Positions 45,280 through 54,545 of a stretch of 64,000 nucleotides of DNA are shown here, one piece after another (positions within the stretch are counted from its first letter, which is position 1; every line of letters begins with the position of its first letter). The stretch comes from Acidithiobacillus sp. YTS05 (GTDB lineage: Bacteria > Pseudomonadota > Gammaproteobacteria > Acidithiobacillales > Acidithiobacillaceae): NCBI RefSeq assembly GCF_024396695.1, contig NZ_CP094359.1, forward strand, positions 310,001 to 374,000, given 5' to 3'. The notes under the pieces were generated by a model, which did no database searches, was not told the origin of the DNA, and saw only the letters and a program-made list of their open reading frames with translations. The position numbers were made by a program, and so were the translations under genes.

Positions 45280-47607
45280 ATGAAGAAAAAGCTATTGCTT
45301 TCGTCCATTGCCGTCGCCCTGTCTGCCCAAGTTGCCGCCCTACCTGCTCTTGCTGCCGATGCCACCCCCAGCCAGTCTGCAGTGAATGTGGGGGAGGTGA
45401 ACGGTACGGCCTCCTCTGCGAAGCTGAGTGAATACGATAAGAAAACCGCGCCCCTGCACCAGACACTAACGAATAAGCAGGTATTCCAGTCGACGCAGTC
45501 GGTGGTCACGCTGAACGAAGAAAACAAGAAAATGATCAGCCCCAACTCCGGTGCAGCAGGATTGCTGGCAACGGCACCAGGGGTCCATATCATGAGCGAA
45601 AATCCACAAAATGGATCGGGGCGCTACAATATCACCATAAACGGCATGGGGATCGGTTGGTGGAGTGGAAATACCTATCGCAACCAGATTAGCGTGTTGT
45701 TCGATGGCGTGCCCATGAACAACCAAATCACCAATGACGGGCAGTGGAACTCCAGTCAGATTCCCATCCTCACTATGATCCACGGCGTTAACGTGGTATA
45801 TGGTCCAGGTAACCCCCAGCAACGGTGGTACGACAGTATGGGAGGAACAATTAACTTTGTTCCGCTACAGCCTACCGAAAAATTCAACGCGAAAGCGAAC
45901 CTTTCCTTCGGTAGCTACGGTAGCAAGACGGCAAGTTTCTCGGTTAATACCGGCGCATTCCATGGCTGGTCTACGGTCCTAGCTGGCGGATACACCAGTG
46001 CAAATTCCTTTTTTCAGGGGCCGAGCAACTGGCCGCAGCACTCCTGGTCGGTATACATGAAAACTGCCCATCCTTTCTCCAACGGACTATTCACCCTTGG
46101 GTTCTATTATGAAAAATCCGATGCAACACACAGCCTTACTGTCCCTGTAACGCCAATTTCAGGGTACACCGTAAATGGCTATGGCAAGCCCGGTCAGCTG
46201 CTGAGTCAGCAGACCAGTGGATTTTACTATGTTCCTTCTGCTGATCTATGGTACAAGGACGATATTGTCGACTCCTGGATTCTCTACTCACAGCAATTGT
46301 TTGATCTGGGCGCTGGCTGGCAACTGAAAAATACCCCCTGGTATCGGCATGCGTATCGTCTGCACCAAGCTTACTTCAACTACGGTGCGACAACCTATAA
46401 TCCCGAAGCCGCAGAGCACTACGCGCCCACCAACAATTCCTTTGGTGATCGCCTGGACGTGACTTTGCACTCTCACTATAACGACGTTGCCCTTGGTGGC
46501 TGGCTGTCCTACCAGCAATACGATACCAATGAGGAGCTATGGAATCCCTATTTGGGAACTTCCCAACAGAATCCCTATGTGTACAATAATGTGGAAATCA
46601 ACAGTCTCTTTAGTGATCTCTTTGCCCAGGATACGGCAAAACTGTTACACGGAAATTTGCGGATTACTCCCGGTCTTGCCTTGGCTGGTTTTTATACCTC
46701 CATGAGCGATCTGATAAATCCGGATACGACGGCCACTTATATCACCGCAACGCCCGGGGCAAAAACCAACTTCACTCGTCTGGAACCATCCGTTGGTATA
46801 AATTATCGGATAACGAAAAATTTCTCAATTTATGCAAATTATAGCGAAACCTATCAGAATGAGACGGACTTGGCCTATGGCGCCTATTTGCAGAGCATTA
46901 AAATCAATCCGGCTGATATTCCGATTACCAAGGCACAGGACTATGAAGCGGGGCTGAGATTTCACGATAATACTCTTAATGCCGGTATCAACTATTATCA
47001 TGACTATCTGACGAATCTGCTCAACGGCGTTTCTGGATCTGTGACACAATTCAATGCTTCCGGATACAATCTTGGCAATGCGGTTTATCAGGGTGTCAAT
47101 GCTTATGTAAAATGGAAACCAGTGTGGCAATTATATCTCTATGGATCGGCCAACGTGCAGCACTCTTATTATACCAGCGATCACAACAATTCCGGTCAGT
47201 CTTTTGATGGTATGAGATTGGCTGGGATTCCTCATTATTCCTTCAATATTTCCGCCTCCTACAAGATCCGGGTGCCCGGAGGAATCGTGGAACCAACCAT
47301 TAGTGATCAGTATTCTGGCGGACAAACGCTATATGATAATGTCAGTGGTGGGCCAACCAACGAAACTATAAACGCCTATAACCTAGTCAACTTGTCTGCC
47401 AATTACCAAACGGTAGCGTTCAACCAGCTTATCCCTGGAGTACGCAAGACCACCTTTACATTGGGGCTGTATAATCTGCTAAACCGTAAATATGAATCTG
47501 ATATTTACCTTGCGACTGGAGGTTATGACCCCACTGAGAAACCTTCTTTGTTTGCCTATGCCGGTGCTCCGTTGCAAATATTTGGCAGCGTGAGCGTCAA
47601 ATTCTGA
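45280..47607 (+). CDS. TonB-dependent outer-membrane receptor, phosphate-starvation context
   Basis: A 775-residue outer-membrane receptor: signal peptide MKKKLLLSSIAVALSAQV ending ALA, plug domain around GLLATAPGVHIMSE and DGVPMNNQITNDGQW with the VVYGPGNPQ strand, then a 22-strand barrel ending in VSVKF, an aromatic terminal residue typical of BAM substrates. It imports a ligand with TonB energy. Because Pho-box repeats precede it and two phosphoesterase genes follow in the same direction, the ligand is likely a phosphorus compound (such as an organophosphate) rather than iron-siderophore; this is inference. Codons are more AT-rich than in flanking genes. Confidence 0.87.
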   Translation: MKKKLLLSSIAVALSAQVAALPALAADATPSQSAVNVGEVNGTASSAKLSEYDKKTAPLHQTLTNKQVFQSTQSVVTLNEENKKMISPNSGAAGLLATAPGVHIMSENPQNGSGRYNITINGMGIGWWSGNTYRNQISVLFDGVPMNNQITNDGQWNSSQIPILTMIHGVNVVYGPGNPQQRWYDSMGGTINFVPLQPTEKFNAKANLSFGSYGSKTASFSVNTGAFHGWSTVLAGGYTSANSFFQGPSNWPQHSWSVYMKTAHPFSNGLFTLGFYYEKSDATHSLTVPVTPISGYTVNGYGKPGQLLSQQTSGFYYVPSADLWYKDDIVDSWILYSQQLFDLGAGWQLKNTPWYRHAYRLHQAYFNYGATTYNPEAAEHYAPTNNSFGDRLDVTLHSHYNDVALGGWLSYQQYDTNEELWNPYLGTSQQNPYVYNNVEINSLFSDLFAQDTAKLLHGNLRITPGLALAGFYTSMSDLINPDTTATYITATPGAKTNFTRLEPSVGINYRITKNFSIYANYSETYQNETDLAYGAYLQSIKINPADIPITKAQDYEAGLRFHDNTLNAGINYYHDYLTNLLNGVSGSVTQFNASGYNLGNAVYQGVNAYVKWKPVWQLYLYGSANVQHSYYTSDHNNSGQSFDGMRLAGIPHYSFNISASYKIRVPGGIVEPTISDQYSGGQTLYDNVSGGPTNETINAYNLVNLSANYQTVAFNQLIPGVRKTTFTLGLYNLLNRKYESDIYLATGGYDPTEKPSLFAYAGAPLQIFGSVSVKF

Positions 47608-47679
47608 GTTGGCGCAGGCATGTAAGGAGGTTGCTTCTCGGAACAACTTGCGGACGCGATAGAAGGTTGGAGATCGGGC

Positions 47680-50580
47680 ATGGAAAAGCATAAAAAGCGG
47701 CGCTGTGTAATGGGGAGATACCTATGGGTAGTGTTCAGCGGATTGAGCCTGGCCACGGTATCATCCACTTCTGACGCGGCTGTCCTCGATAGCCCCGTGA
47801 CGATCACTCCGGCCAACCGTGCGGAGTACACTGGGATATTACCCACTTGGCGTAAAGTGACGCCCGTCGGTACGGTGATGAGTACGCCCAACTTCCCAAC
47901 GCAGTTGGCCCTCGGTCCGGACGGCGTGGGAGTCTTGGCAAACGGTGCAACGCCGTTTCAGACCATCACTTGGTATGACTACGACTTGCAACGGAAGACG
48001 CGTTTTGCCGCTCTGAATTCGGCGGTTCCGGGCAAGGAAGTGGCCATTGCAACCCCCGGTGGGGCTGGTATCGCCACCGACGCGAGGCATGCTGGCGCTC
48101 CCGGAACGGTCTACACTACCGATCAGAGCGCTGCGACCCGCGAGCAGGAGGCCAAAGCATCCCTCAAAGCCGAGGCCAATCCAAAAAAAATCCCGACGTT
48201 AGCAATCGGTCATGCAGATCTCTTTCAAGGACTGATTGCCGGACCTAACCATACTTGGTTCGCCACTGGTGGCAACGCGAATGCGGTTTATGCACTTCAG
48301 GTCGAGAACGAGCGTGTTCATTTGTCGCACGTCTACCACTTGGCCTGGCAACCTTTTCCCAAGAATCAGTATCCATACACCTACCAAGGGGATCATCGAA
48401 AGAAATCCTGGTTATATTATCCCGATTCTCTGGTCCTTGGTCCTGACGGTCGGCATCTCTACGTCACTGGAATGCTGTCGAATAGTCTCGCGCGAATTGA
48501 TCTCCAGACAGGCCAGACTCGCTATGTCAATGTGGGAGCTTACCCATTTGCCGTGATCTTGGCCGATGGTGGGCAACGCCTGGTGGTCAGTGACTGGGCG
48601 GGCGACGGAGTGACGGTCCTGGATCGCAAGACCTTGGGTGTGTTGGGAGAAGTTCATACCGCCCCAGTGCTCGGGCCGCGTAGTGTGGCGGCGGGAGCAC
48701 ACCCCACAGCGATGGTAGCGGTACCGAATAGCCCCGATGTTTGGGTGGCCGATGCCAACAGTGATGCCCTTGTCGAGATCGATAGCGTCACTTTGCGGCC
48801 AAAAAAAGTGATTTCCGATAGCCCCTATCCGGATGCGCCGCCGGGCAGCTATCCCGATGGGCTCGCCTACAGTCAGGGCAGACTTTTTGTAGCCAATGCT
48901 GGCAATGACGATATCGCCGTTTACAACGGGCAGACCGGGAAAAGGCTCGGTCTCATACCGACAGCCTGGTATCCATCCGCTATCGCAATACAGGGGGAGA
49001 ATCTGTACGTGGTCGCTGCCAAAGGGTTTGGTACCGGTCCAAATTTGCAGTGGCAGTATGTCGGTAACATGATGCATGGCGTTTTACAAAAAGTTTCTTT
49101 GCATAATCTGGATCAATCTTTACCGCAATGGACAAAAACGGCCTTGGCGGATGATGGCTTTAGCAGCGTGCAGCGGCACGACTTGGCTACTGCCAATACC
49201 AAAGTTACCCGCTATCTCCGCCAACATATTCATTATGTGGTATTTATTTTGCGGGAAAATAAGACGTTTGATGAGGATCTGGGAAAATATCAGGTGGCTG
49301 GGAAATGGGCAGATCCGCAATTCGATCTTTACGGACCTAGAGAGTTGCCAAATCTCTATCATGTCTGGGCACCGCACAACACCCTCTTTGTCAATTTTAT
49401 GGCCGATGGTGAGGTAACCGCCCAGGGACACCAGTGGACCGACGGGGCATCGGATTCCGACGTGGTACAACGCCTTTGGCCTGCGTATTACTCGAATCGG
49501 GGGCTGTTGTGGAATGCCGGACCCGGAGGTTCTTCGAGCCTGACCCCGGGGGCTCCCGGTAGTCACAACCCCTATCAGTACAGCCGAAAAGATCTGGGAA
49601 ATTACACCAATCCCTGGATGAGCTACCCAGAGCGTTTGTATTTGTTTAACGATCTTTTGTCGCAGCATGTATCGTTTGAGGATTTTGGCGAGGATTTAAG
49701 CCGTGCGCGTGACGGAGTTCTCCGCGAGGCACTCTTGGCACACGTAGATCAGACCTATCCGGGTTGGGATCGGATGCTGCTGGATAATACGCGAGTGAGA
49801 GCGGCAATCTCCTGGCTCGAACGGCATCCCGGCAAGCGCTTTCCACATTTCATTTTCATCTGGATTCCCGATGATCACACTGCAGGTTTATCTCCCTGCT
49901 ACTACAGTCCGGATTATTACGTCGCTGATAATGATCATGCGACTGCCAAATTCCTGCATTATCTGGCGAGCACGCCGCAGTGGAAACACATGCTGGTGTT
50001 TTTGAATGAGGATGACGCGCAGTCAGGTGCGGATCATATCAACGCACATCGCACCTTTGCTCTGGCGATGGGGCCTTGGGTAAAAGCTGGCATGATTGAT
50101 TCCGAACCCCTGTCGCAGGTCAATATCGTGCGTACCATCGAAGCCACACTGAATTTGCCACCCATGTCGCAGTGGGATGCCAATGCTCAGGTAATCGGAG
50201 GGATCTGGCGGAAAGAAGCGCGTCAAGATCCCATGCCCGTGCAACCGATGCAGGTACCGGTGGAATTCAACGCTGGCAAGTGTAGCGATCGCTTGCTCCT
50301 GCGGCGCGAGGCGGGAGCCACCGGTCATGTCCTTACTGAAAACTGGTTGCTACGTCATACCGATCCCCATGGTGCTGGGCTGACAAAGCCCACGGCTGCG
50401 CAAAGCTATACCCCGACCTCCTTACTGAAGGTGGCAGGTCCCGAGCAGCTCCGCCAAGAATGGATTGCGAGTAAGGGTTTAGGTAGTTATGAAGATTTGC
50501 AAGAGCGCCTGCGGCGCTATGCAGCGGCGCACGGCACCACAATTGCCGCGTATGAAGCCAATGAAGGAAATCTACCATGA
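47680..50580 (+). CDS. Beta-propeller/phosphoesterase-family fusion protein (YncE-like plus alkaline-phosphatase superfamily)
   Basis: A 966-residue secreted protein. A signal region (basic KHKKRR, then YLWVVFSGLSLATVSSTSDA) is followed by about 450 residues of YncE-like beta-propeller blades (GADPDGRHLYVTGMLSN-type and DSVTLRPKKVI) and then a phosphoesterase domain from about residue 520 (HYVVFILRENKTFDEDLGKY). Metal-binding blocks FIWIPDDHTAG and LNEDDAQSGADHINAHR follow, as in phospholipase C/acid phosphatase superfamily. It probably releases phosphate from extracellular organic phosphates. It lies between a TonB receptor and a Sel1 gene with ATGA overlap. Confidence 0.85.
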   Translation: MEKHKKRRCVMGRYLWVVFSGLSLATVSSTSDAAVLDSPVTITPANRAEYTGILPTWRKVTPVGTVMSTPNFPTQLALGPDGVGVLANGATPFQTITWYDYDLQRKTRFAALNSAVPGKEVAIATPGGAGIATDARHAGAPGTVYTTDQSAATREQEAKASLKAEANPKKIPTLAIGHADLFQGLIAGPNHTWFATGGNANAVYALQVENERVHLSHVYHLAWQPFPKNQYPYTYQGDHRKKSWLYYPDSLVLGPDGRHLYVTGMLSNSLARIDLQTGQTRYVNVGAYPFAVILADGGQRLVVSDWAGDGVTVLDRKTLGVLGEVHTAPVLGPRSVAAGAHPTAMVAVPNSPDVWVADANSDALVEIDSVTLRPKKVISDSPYPDAPPGSYPDGLAYSQGRLFVANAGNDDIAVYNGQTGKRLGLIPTAWYPSAIAIQGENLYVVAAKGFGTGPNLQWQYVGNMMHGVLQKVSLHNLDQSLPQWTKTALADDGFSSVQRHDLATANTKVTRYLRQHIHYVVFILRENKTFDEDLGKYQVAGKWADPQFDLYGPRELPNLYHVWAPHNTLFVNFMADGEVTAQGHQWTDGASDSDVVQRLWPAYYSNRGLLWNAGPGGSSSLTPGAPGSHNPYQYSRKDLGNYTNPWMSYPERLYLFNDLLSQHVSFEDFGEDLSRARDGVLREALLAHVDQTYPGWDRMLLDNTRVRAAISWLERHPGKRFPHFIFIWIPDDHTAGLSPCYYSPDYYVADNDHATAKFLHYLASTPQWKHMLVFLNEDDAQSGADHINAHRTFALAMGPWVKAGMIDSEPLSQVNIVRTIEATLNLPPMSQWDANAQVIGGIWRKEARQDPMPVQPMQVPVEFNAGKCSDRLLLRREAGATGHVLTENWLLRHTDPHGAGLTKPTAAQSYTPTSLLKVAGPEQLRQEWIASKGLGSYEDLQERLRRYAAAHGTTIAAYEANEGNLP

Positions 50581-51380
50581 CGATTTTGCGACGAGGAGTC
50601 ATGAAAATTACACTGGCTCTGGGGATCGCGGCGATCGGTCTGATGAGCAACGGTGCTCACGCCGCCACGCAGCGCTGGAAAGGTCCGTTGGCGGAGGCGT
50701 CCGCCGCCTGCCTGCAGCAGGATAGCGCGGCGCTCGCGCAAATCCAGCGCGCCGCACAATCTGGATCCTACGATGGCGTGGTGGCAATGGCTGCCTATTG
50801 GGCCTGCAAAGGCGACCCCGCGTCTGCCAAACCCTGGCTGGTGAAAGCCAGTGGAATGGGTAGTGGTTGGGCCAGTCAGGTTCTCGCCCATTACTTGAGA
50901 CGTGACCCTGCCTCTGCGGCTAATACGGAGCAACAAATTCGGTTTTTGACACGGGCAGCGCTACAGGGCAATGCTTGGTCGGCGCGCGAGCTTTCCGTCC
51001 TGTACTTGAATGGAGCCCCAGGTCTTGCCGCAGATCCGCGCAGGGCTTCTTATTGGGCGCGCTATGCCGAAGATGTGAAGGAAATCGTCCCTGACACTTT
51101 TTATCTTGCTGAGAGCTATGCCAAGGGCTGGGGGGTTCCCAAAAATGCGCAGAAGGCCAAAGAGCTCTACGCAGAGACCTTTCATACCTTGCAGCAGGCG
51201 ACCGCAGACGGCGATCCGTATGCGGATATGCTGTTTTTTCTTGCCTACAGCAAGGGGTATGGGGTCCCTAAAGACCATAAAAAAGCATTGCATTGGCTGC
51301 AGCAGGCCGCCGAGAAGGGATACCCCGAGGCTGTTGCCGAGCTGAAAGTCCTTTCCAATGGAGGAAAATCTCATGAATGA
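50577..51380 (+). CDS. Secreted Sel1-repeat protein
   Basis: A 267-residue protein with a signal peptide (MKITLALGIAAIGLMSNGAHA after a short leader) and Sel1/TPR-like repeats, clearest at AESYAKGWGVPKNAQKAKELY and AYSKGYGVPKDHKKALHWLQQAAEKGYPEA near residues 180 and 225. Sel1 domains bind proteins; here a chaperone or accessory role for the neighbouring phosphoesterases is plausible. ATG 50577 overlaps the preceding stop by four bases with AAGGAA upstream; the ATG at 50601 is too close to its GAGGAG. The next gene starts inside its last codons. Confidence 0.8.
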   Translation: MTILRRGVMKITLALGIAAIGLMSNGAHAATQRWKGPLAEASAACLQQDSAALAQIQRAAQSGSYDGVVAMAAYWACKGDPASAKPWLVKASGMGSGWASQVLAHYLRRDPASAANTEQQIRFLTRAALQGNAWSARELSVLYLNGAPGLAADPRRASYWARYAEDVKEIVPDTFYLAESYAKGWGVPKNAQKAKELYAETFHTLQQATADGDPYADMLFFLAYSKGYGVPKDHKKALHWLQQAAEKGYPEAVAELKVLSNGGKSHE

Positions 51381-53460
51381 GCGCAACGCGGGCGTCAATC
51401 GCCGTGAATTTCTCAAATCTCTGGCCCTGATGGGGGCGGTCTCTGCCACTCTGCCTTTATCCATTCAGCGGGCCTTGGCCACCCCGGCGCACGCGGCCAG
51501 TGGAAGCATCGAGGACGTCGAGCATATTGTCATTTTCATGCAGGAAAATCGCTCGTTTGATCACTATTTTGGGCATCTCTCGGGAGTGCGTGGTTACAAC
51601 GATCGTTTTCCCCTGCCCATTCCTGGCGGCAAAAGCATCTGGGAACAGCCACGTCTGTCTGATGCGAGCGAAGTGATTCTTCCCTATCATCTCAATACTT
51701 TGACCAGCTCTGCCCAGGTAGTCGGTGATCTCGATCATAGCTGGTATAGCACCCACGCTGCCAACGCCGGCGGACTCTTCAATGCTTGGCCGCTGGCCAA
51801 GACCGACCGGACCATGGGCTATTATCTGCGCCAGGACATTCCCTATCACTACGCCCTGGCCGATGCCTTTACCGTCTGCGACCACTATTTTTGCTCGTTG
51901 GCGGGACCGACCCATCCCAATCGCAGTTATCTTTGGACAGGTATGGTCGATCCCAGCGGCCAGGGCGGAGGTCCCCTGATCAACAACGATGATTACATTA
52001 CCGATCCAAAAAAATACCCGCCCGTCTGGTGGCCGACTTATCCTGAGCGTTTGCAAAAGGCTGGAATCTCTTGGCAGGTCTACCAAGAGGGGACCACCCT
52101 GAGCCTGGAGAAACCTTTTGAAGGGAACTACGGTGACAATCCCTTGCAGATGTTTCGTCAGTACGTGAATGCCCCAAGTGACTCTCCTCTGCGCCAGCGT
52201 GGCATTTCGGTGCGCAGCCTTCGCCAGTTGCAAGAAGATGTCGTCCAAGACCGCCTGCCACAGGTTTCCTGGATTGTCGCACCCGCTGGTTATACCGAGC
52301 ATCCCTCTTATGCCCCTGCCTATGGCGCGGTGTATATCGCGCGGGTACTGGCGGCGTTGACCGCCAATCCCAAGGTCTGGTCACGAACCGTGGTTTTTCT
52401 CAATTATGACGAGAACGACGGCATTTTCGACCATGTCATTCCGCCGCAACCACCGACCCCTGTGCGGCCCGGGAAAAGTACCGTCAGCACCGCCGGCGAA
52501 GTGCACGATCTGGTCAACCCGCGTCAAGCTCCATTGTTTGTTCCCGACGATCTGCCCTACGGTATGGGGCCGCGCACTCCTATGATCGTTATTTCGCCAT
52601 GGAGTCGGGGGGGCAAGGTCTGCTCCGAGGTGTTCGACCATACCTCGGTTCTGCGCTTTGTGGAAAAGCGCTTTGGTGTGAGCGAGCCAAACATCACAGC
52701 GTGGCGGCGGGCGGTTGCGGGTGATCTGACTTCGGCCTTTGATTTTTCCCGCGCCGACCTTCGGCAATACTTTCTGCCCAGTACCGCCAATAACTTCAAT
52801 CTGGTCCAGCGGGCAGTGGCAGACTTGCCTCTGCCGCAGGTACCGGTGGCGGGAACGCAGCAAGGCATCCCTCCCCAGGAAGAAGGTCAGCGTCCTGCTC
52901 TACCTATCGACTACCGCCAGACTCTGCAAATCGAAGCCGGCGCCGGTGGCTATCTGGTTCGCTGCCAGAACCCGTCAAGTTTGGGGATCTGTTGTTGGGC
53001 CTACTGGGATGGCAGCAGGGGTTTGCCCCAGCGCTATACCATCGGTGCCGGCCATCAGCTGGAGGACCATATCGCCTGGCCCAAGGATGTTCCCGCTGCA
53101 CTGACTGTCTACGGTTCCAATGGCTTCATTCGCAAGTTACAGGGGAAAGGGCAGTCTTCGCTACGGGTAAGCGAAGAATACCTGCTCCCGGGCGGCAATC
53201 TTCGGTTGGTTCTGGAGAACCGATCCGCCTCAGCGCGCGAAGTGGAGATCGAGGACGCTGCGTATGGTGCCGAAAAACGTCGCGTCCGCTTAGGAAAATG
53301 GGAAAAAAGGGCGTTAGATTTTTCTCTAGAGCAGAGCGATCAGTGGTATGACTTGCGGATTACCGACCAGGCCCATGTTTGGCGTTTGGCAGGGCATGTC
53401 GAAACCGGCCATCTGAGCAAGACCGACCCCGCCAACGTAGCCCCCGTCCTACGGGTGTGA
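51373..53460 (+). CDS. Tat-exported phospholipase C / phosphoesterase-family enzyme
   Basis: A 695-residue enzyme with a twin-arginine signal: NRREFLKSLALMGAVSATLPL near residues 9-30. The catalytic phosphoesterase domain begins EHIVIFMQENRSFDHYFGHLSG and has DGIFDHVIPP and the metal/His-containing block FDHTSVLRFVEKRFG. A C-terminal beta domain (residues about 500-690) resembles DUF756 of acid-type phospholipase C. These enzymes cleave phosphatidylcholine or other phosphate esters. ATG 51373 has AGGAGG eight bases upstream; an ATG five codons earlier lies within the Sel1 stop region. It closes the Pho-box operon. Confidence 0.88.
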   Translation: MNERNAGVNRREFLKSLALMGAVSATLPLSIQRALATPAHAASGSIEDVEHIVIFMQENRSFDHYFGHLSGVRGYNDRFPLPIPGGKSIWEQPRLSDASEVILPYHLNTLTSSAQVVGDLDHSWYSTHAANAGGLFNAWPLAKTDRTMGYYLRQDIPYHYALADAFTVCDHYFCSLAGPTHPNRSYLWTGMVDPSGQGGGPLINNDDYITDPKKYPPVWWPTYPERLQKAGISWQVYQEGTTLSLEKPFEGNYGDNPLQMFRQYVNAPSDSPLRQRGISVRSLRQLQEDVVQDRLPQVSWIVAPAGYTEHPSYAPAYGAVYIARVLAALTANPKVWSRTVVFLNYDENDGIFDHVIPPQPPTPVRPGKSTVSTAGEVHDLVNPRQAPLFVPDDLPYGMGPRTPMIVISPWSRGGKVCSEVFDHTSVLRFVEKRFGVSEPNITAWRRAVAGDLTSAFDFSRADLRQYFLPSTANNFNLVQRAVADLPLPQVPVAGTQQGIPPQEEGQRPALPIDYRQTLQIEAGAGGYLVRCQNPSSLGICCWAYWDGSRGLPQRYTIGAGHQLEDHIAWPKDVPAALTVYGSNGFIRKLQGKGQSSLRVSEEYLLPGGNLRLVLENRSASAREVEIEDAAYGAEKRRVRLGKWEKRALDFSLEQSDQWYDLRITDQAHVWRLAGHVETGHLSKTDPANVAPVLRV

Positions 53461-53474
53461 TTCAGCTAGGCATA

Positions 53475-53924
53475 TCAGGCCGTTGCCCTTTTTCCCTTGG
53501 CGGATTGACGGAGCTGCCATTTTTCAAAGAGGTTGTGGGCAAACATGCCGGCGATCATGGCAACAAAGAACAGCACGACTTCGGTTTCTAGTGTGCCGAA
53601 GGATGCGAGGGCCGGGCCCGGGCAGTAACCGGCAAGTCCCCAGCCGCTGCCAAAGAGGAAAGATCCAATCAGCAGTGAGGGGGTGATATCCCGGCGCGTC
53701 GGCACCCCTAGCTTGTCGCCCAGGAGGGCCCTGCCCCGACGAATCACCAGTGTGATACCTACCATGCTGACCCCGAGAGCTCCCGCCATCACAAAGATCA
53801 AAGAGGGATCCCAAGCACCAAAGACGTCAAAAAAGCCCTTGATTCTTGCCGGGTCCGTCATCCCGGAAACATTGAGACCGATGCCAAAAAGAAGGCCGAT
53901 CAGTAGCGCACTGAGCAGTTTCAT
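53475..53924 (-). CDS. YeeE/YedE-family half transporter (DUF6691-like)
   Basis: A 149-residue membrane protein with about four hydrophobic segments and the conserved GLLFGIGLNVSGMTDP and FGSGWGLAGYCPGPALAS motifs containing the Cys/Gly-rich pore segment of the YeeE/YedE sulfur-compound permeases. The second half of the permease is the next gene upstream, 18 bp away; the pair together equals one full-length YeeE. Thiosulfate or polysulfide uptake is inferred from the family and from the divergent persulfide-dioxygenase-like gene. Confidence 0.87.
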   Translation of the reverse strand: MKLLSALLIGLLFGIGLNVSGMTDPARIKGFFDVFGAWDPSLIFVMAGALGVSMVGITLVIRRGRALLGDKLGVPTRRDITPSLLIGSFLFGSGWGLAGYCPGPALASFGTLETEVVLFFVAMIAGMFAHNLFEKWQLRQSAKGKRATA

Positions 53925-53942
53925 GTGAAGTTTCTCCTTTCT

Positions 53943-54371
53943 TTAGAAAAAATGTATCAAAGAGACCATCAGAAAGCCTGCCGCCATGAAGCTGATGGTG
54001 GCCGCTACAGAACGCCGTGAAAGCCGGGCGAGCCCGATTACTCCATGTCCGCTGGTGCAGCCCGATCCCAGGCGGGCGCCAAAGCCAACCAGAAGCCCGC
54101 CGAGGAGAACGGCTCCCAGGTCCAGGTCGATCTCTCCTTTGCCCAGGGAAAATCCTGTCGCTGCCAAGAGGAGTGGAGAGGCGAGGAGACCCGCAATGAA
54201 GGCGAGGCGCCAACCGACATCACCGGAGGAAGGCTTCAGGAGCCCACCCACGATGCCGCTGATGCCGGCGATCTTGCCGTTGATGGCCAGCAACAGCACG
54301 GCCGCCAAGCCGATCAATGCACCACCAAACAGAGAAACCCAAGGTTGAAACGAGACTAGGTCAGTAAACAT
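53943..54371 (-). CDS. YeeE/YedE-family half transporter
   Basis: A 142-residue membrane protein with four hydrophobic segments. LFGGALIGLAAVLLLAINGKIAGISGI opens it, and GFGARLGSGCTSGHGVIGLARLSRRS is the signature of the YeeE/YedE family, with the conserved Cys in the SGCTSGHG loop. The matching second half lies immediately downstream, so the two probably form a heterodimeric sulfur-compound channel. Promoter at 54428-54456. Confidence 0.9.
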   Translation of the reverse strand: MFTDLVSFQPWVSLFGGALIGLAAVLLLAINGKIAGISGIVGGLLKPSSGDVGWRLAFIAGLLASPLLLAATGFSLGKGEIDLDLGAVLLGGLLVGFGARLGSGCTSGHGVIGLARLSRRSVAATISFMAAGFLMVSLIHFF

Positions 54372-54427
54372 ATTATCACCTCGCAGAATCGAGAACGCTC
54401 CAGTAGTTGAGTTATTTACTGTATATA

Positions 54428-54456
54428 TATAAACTAATTCTAGGGGATGAAGTCAA
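54428..54456 (-). promoter_or_regulatory. Sigma-70 promoter of the YeeE pair with AT palindrome
   Basis: On the minus strand TTGACT (54456-54451) and TTTATA (54433-54428) are 17 bases apart. The -10 lies within a TA-rich, near-palindromic run (GTATATATATAAAC), which could be a repressor site. A weaker plus-strand pair (TTGAGT 54407, TAAACT 54430) overlaps it, fitting divergent control with the gene at 54546. Confidence 0.6.
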
Positions 54457-54545
54457 GCCCCTGATTATAAAAGAGGGAGCTGTATTCTTATGGCGACCTC
54501 CAGTTGTGCAGTGACGGTAGGTTTTTGCAAACGGAGGGTACTACC

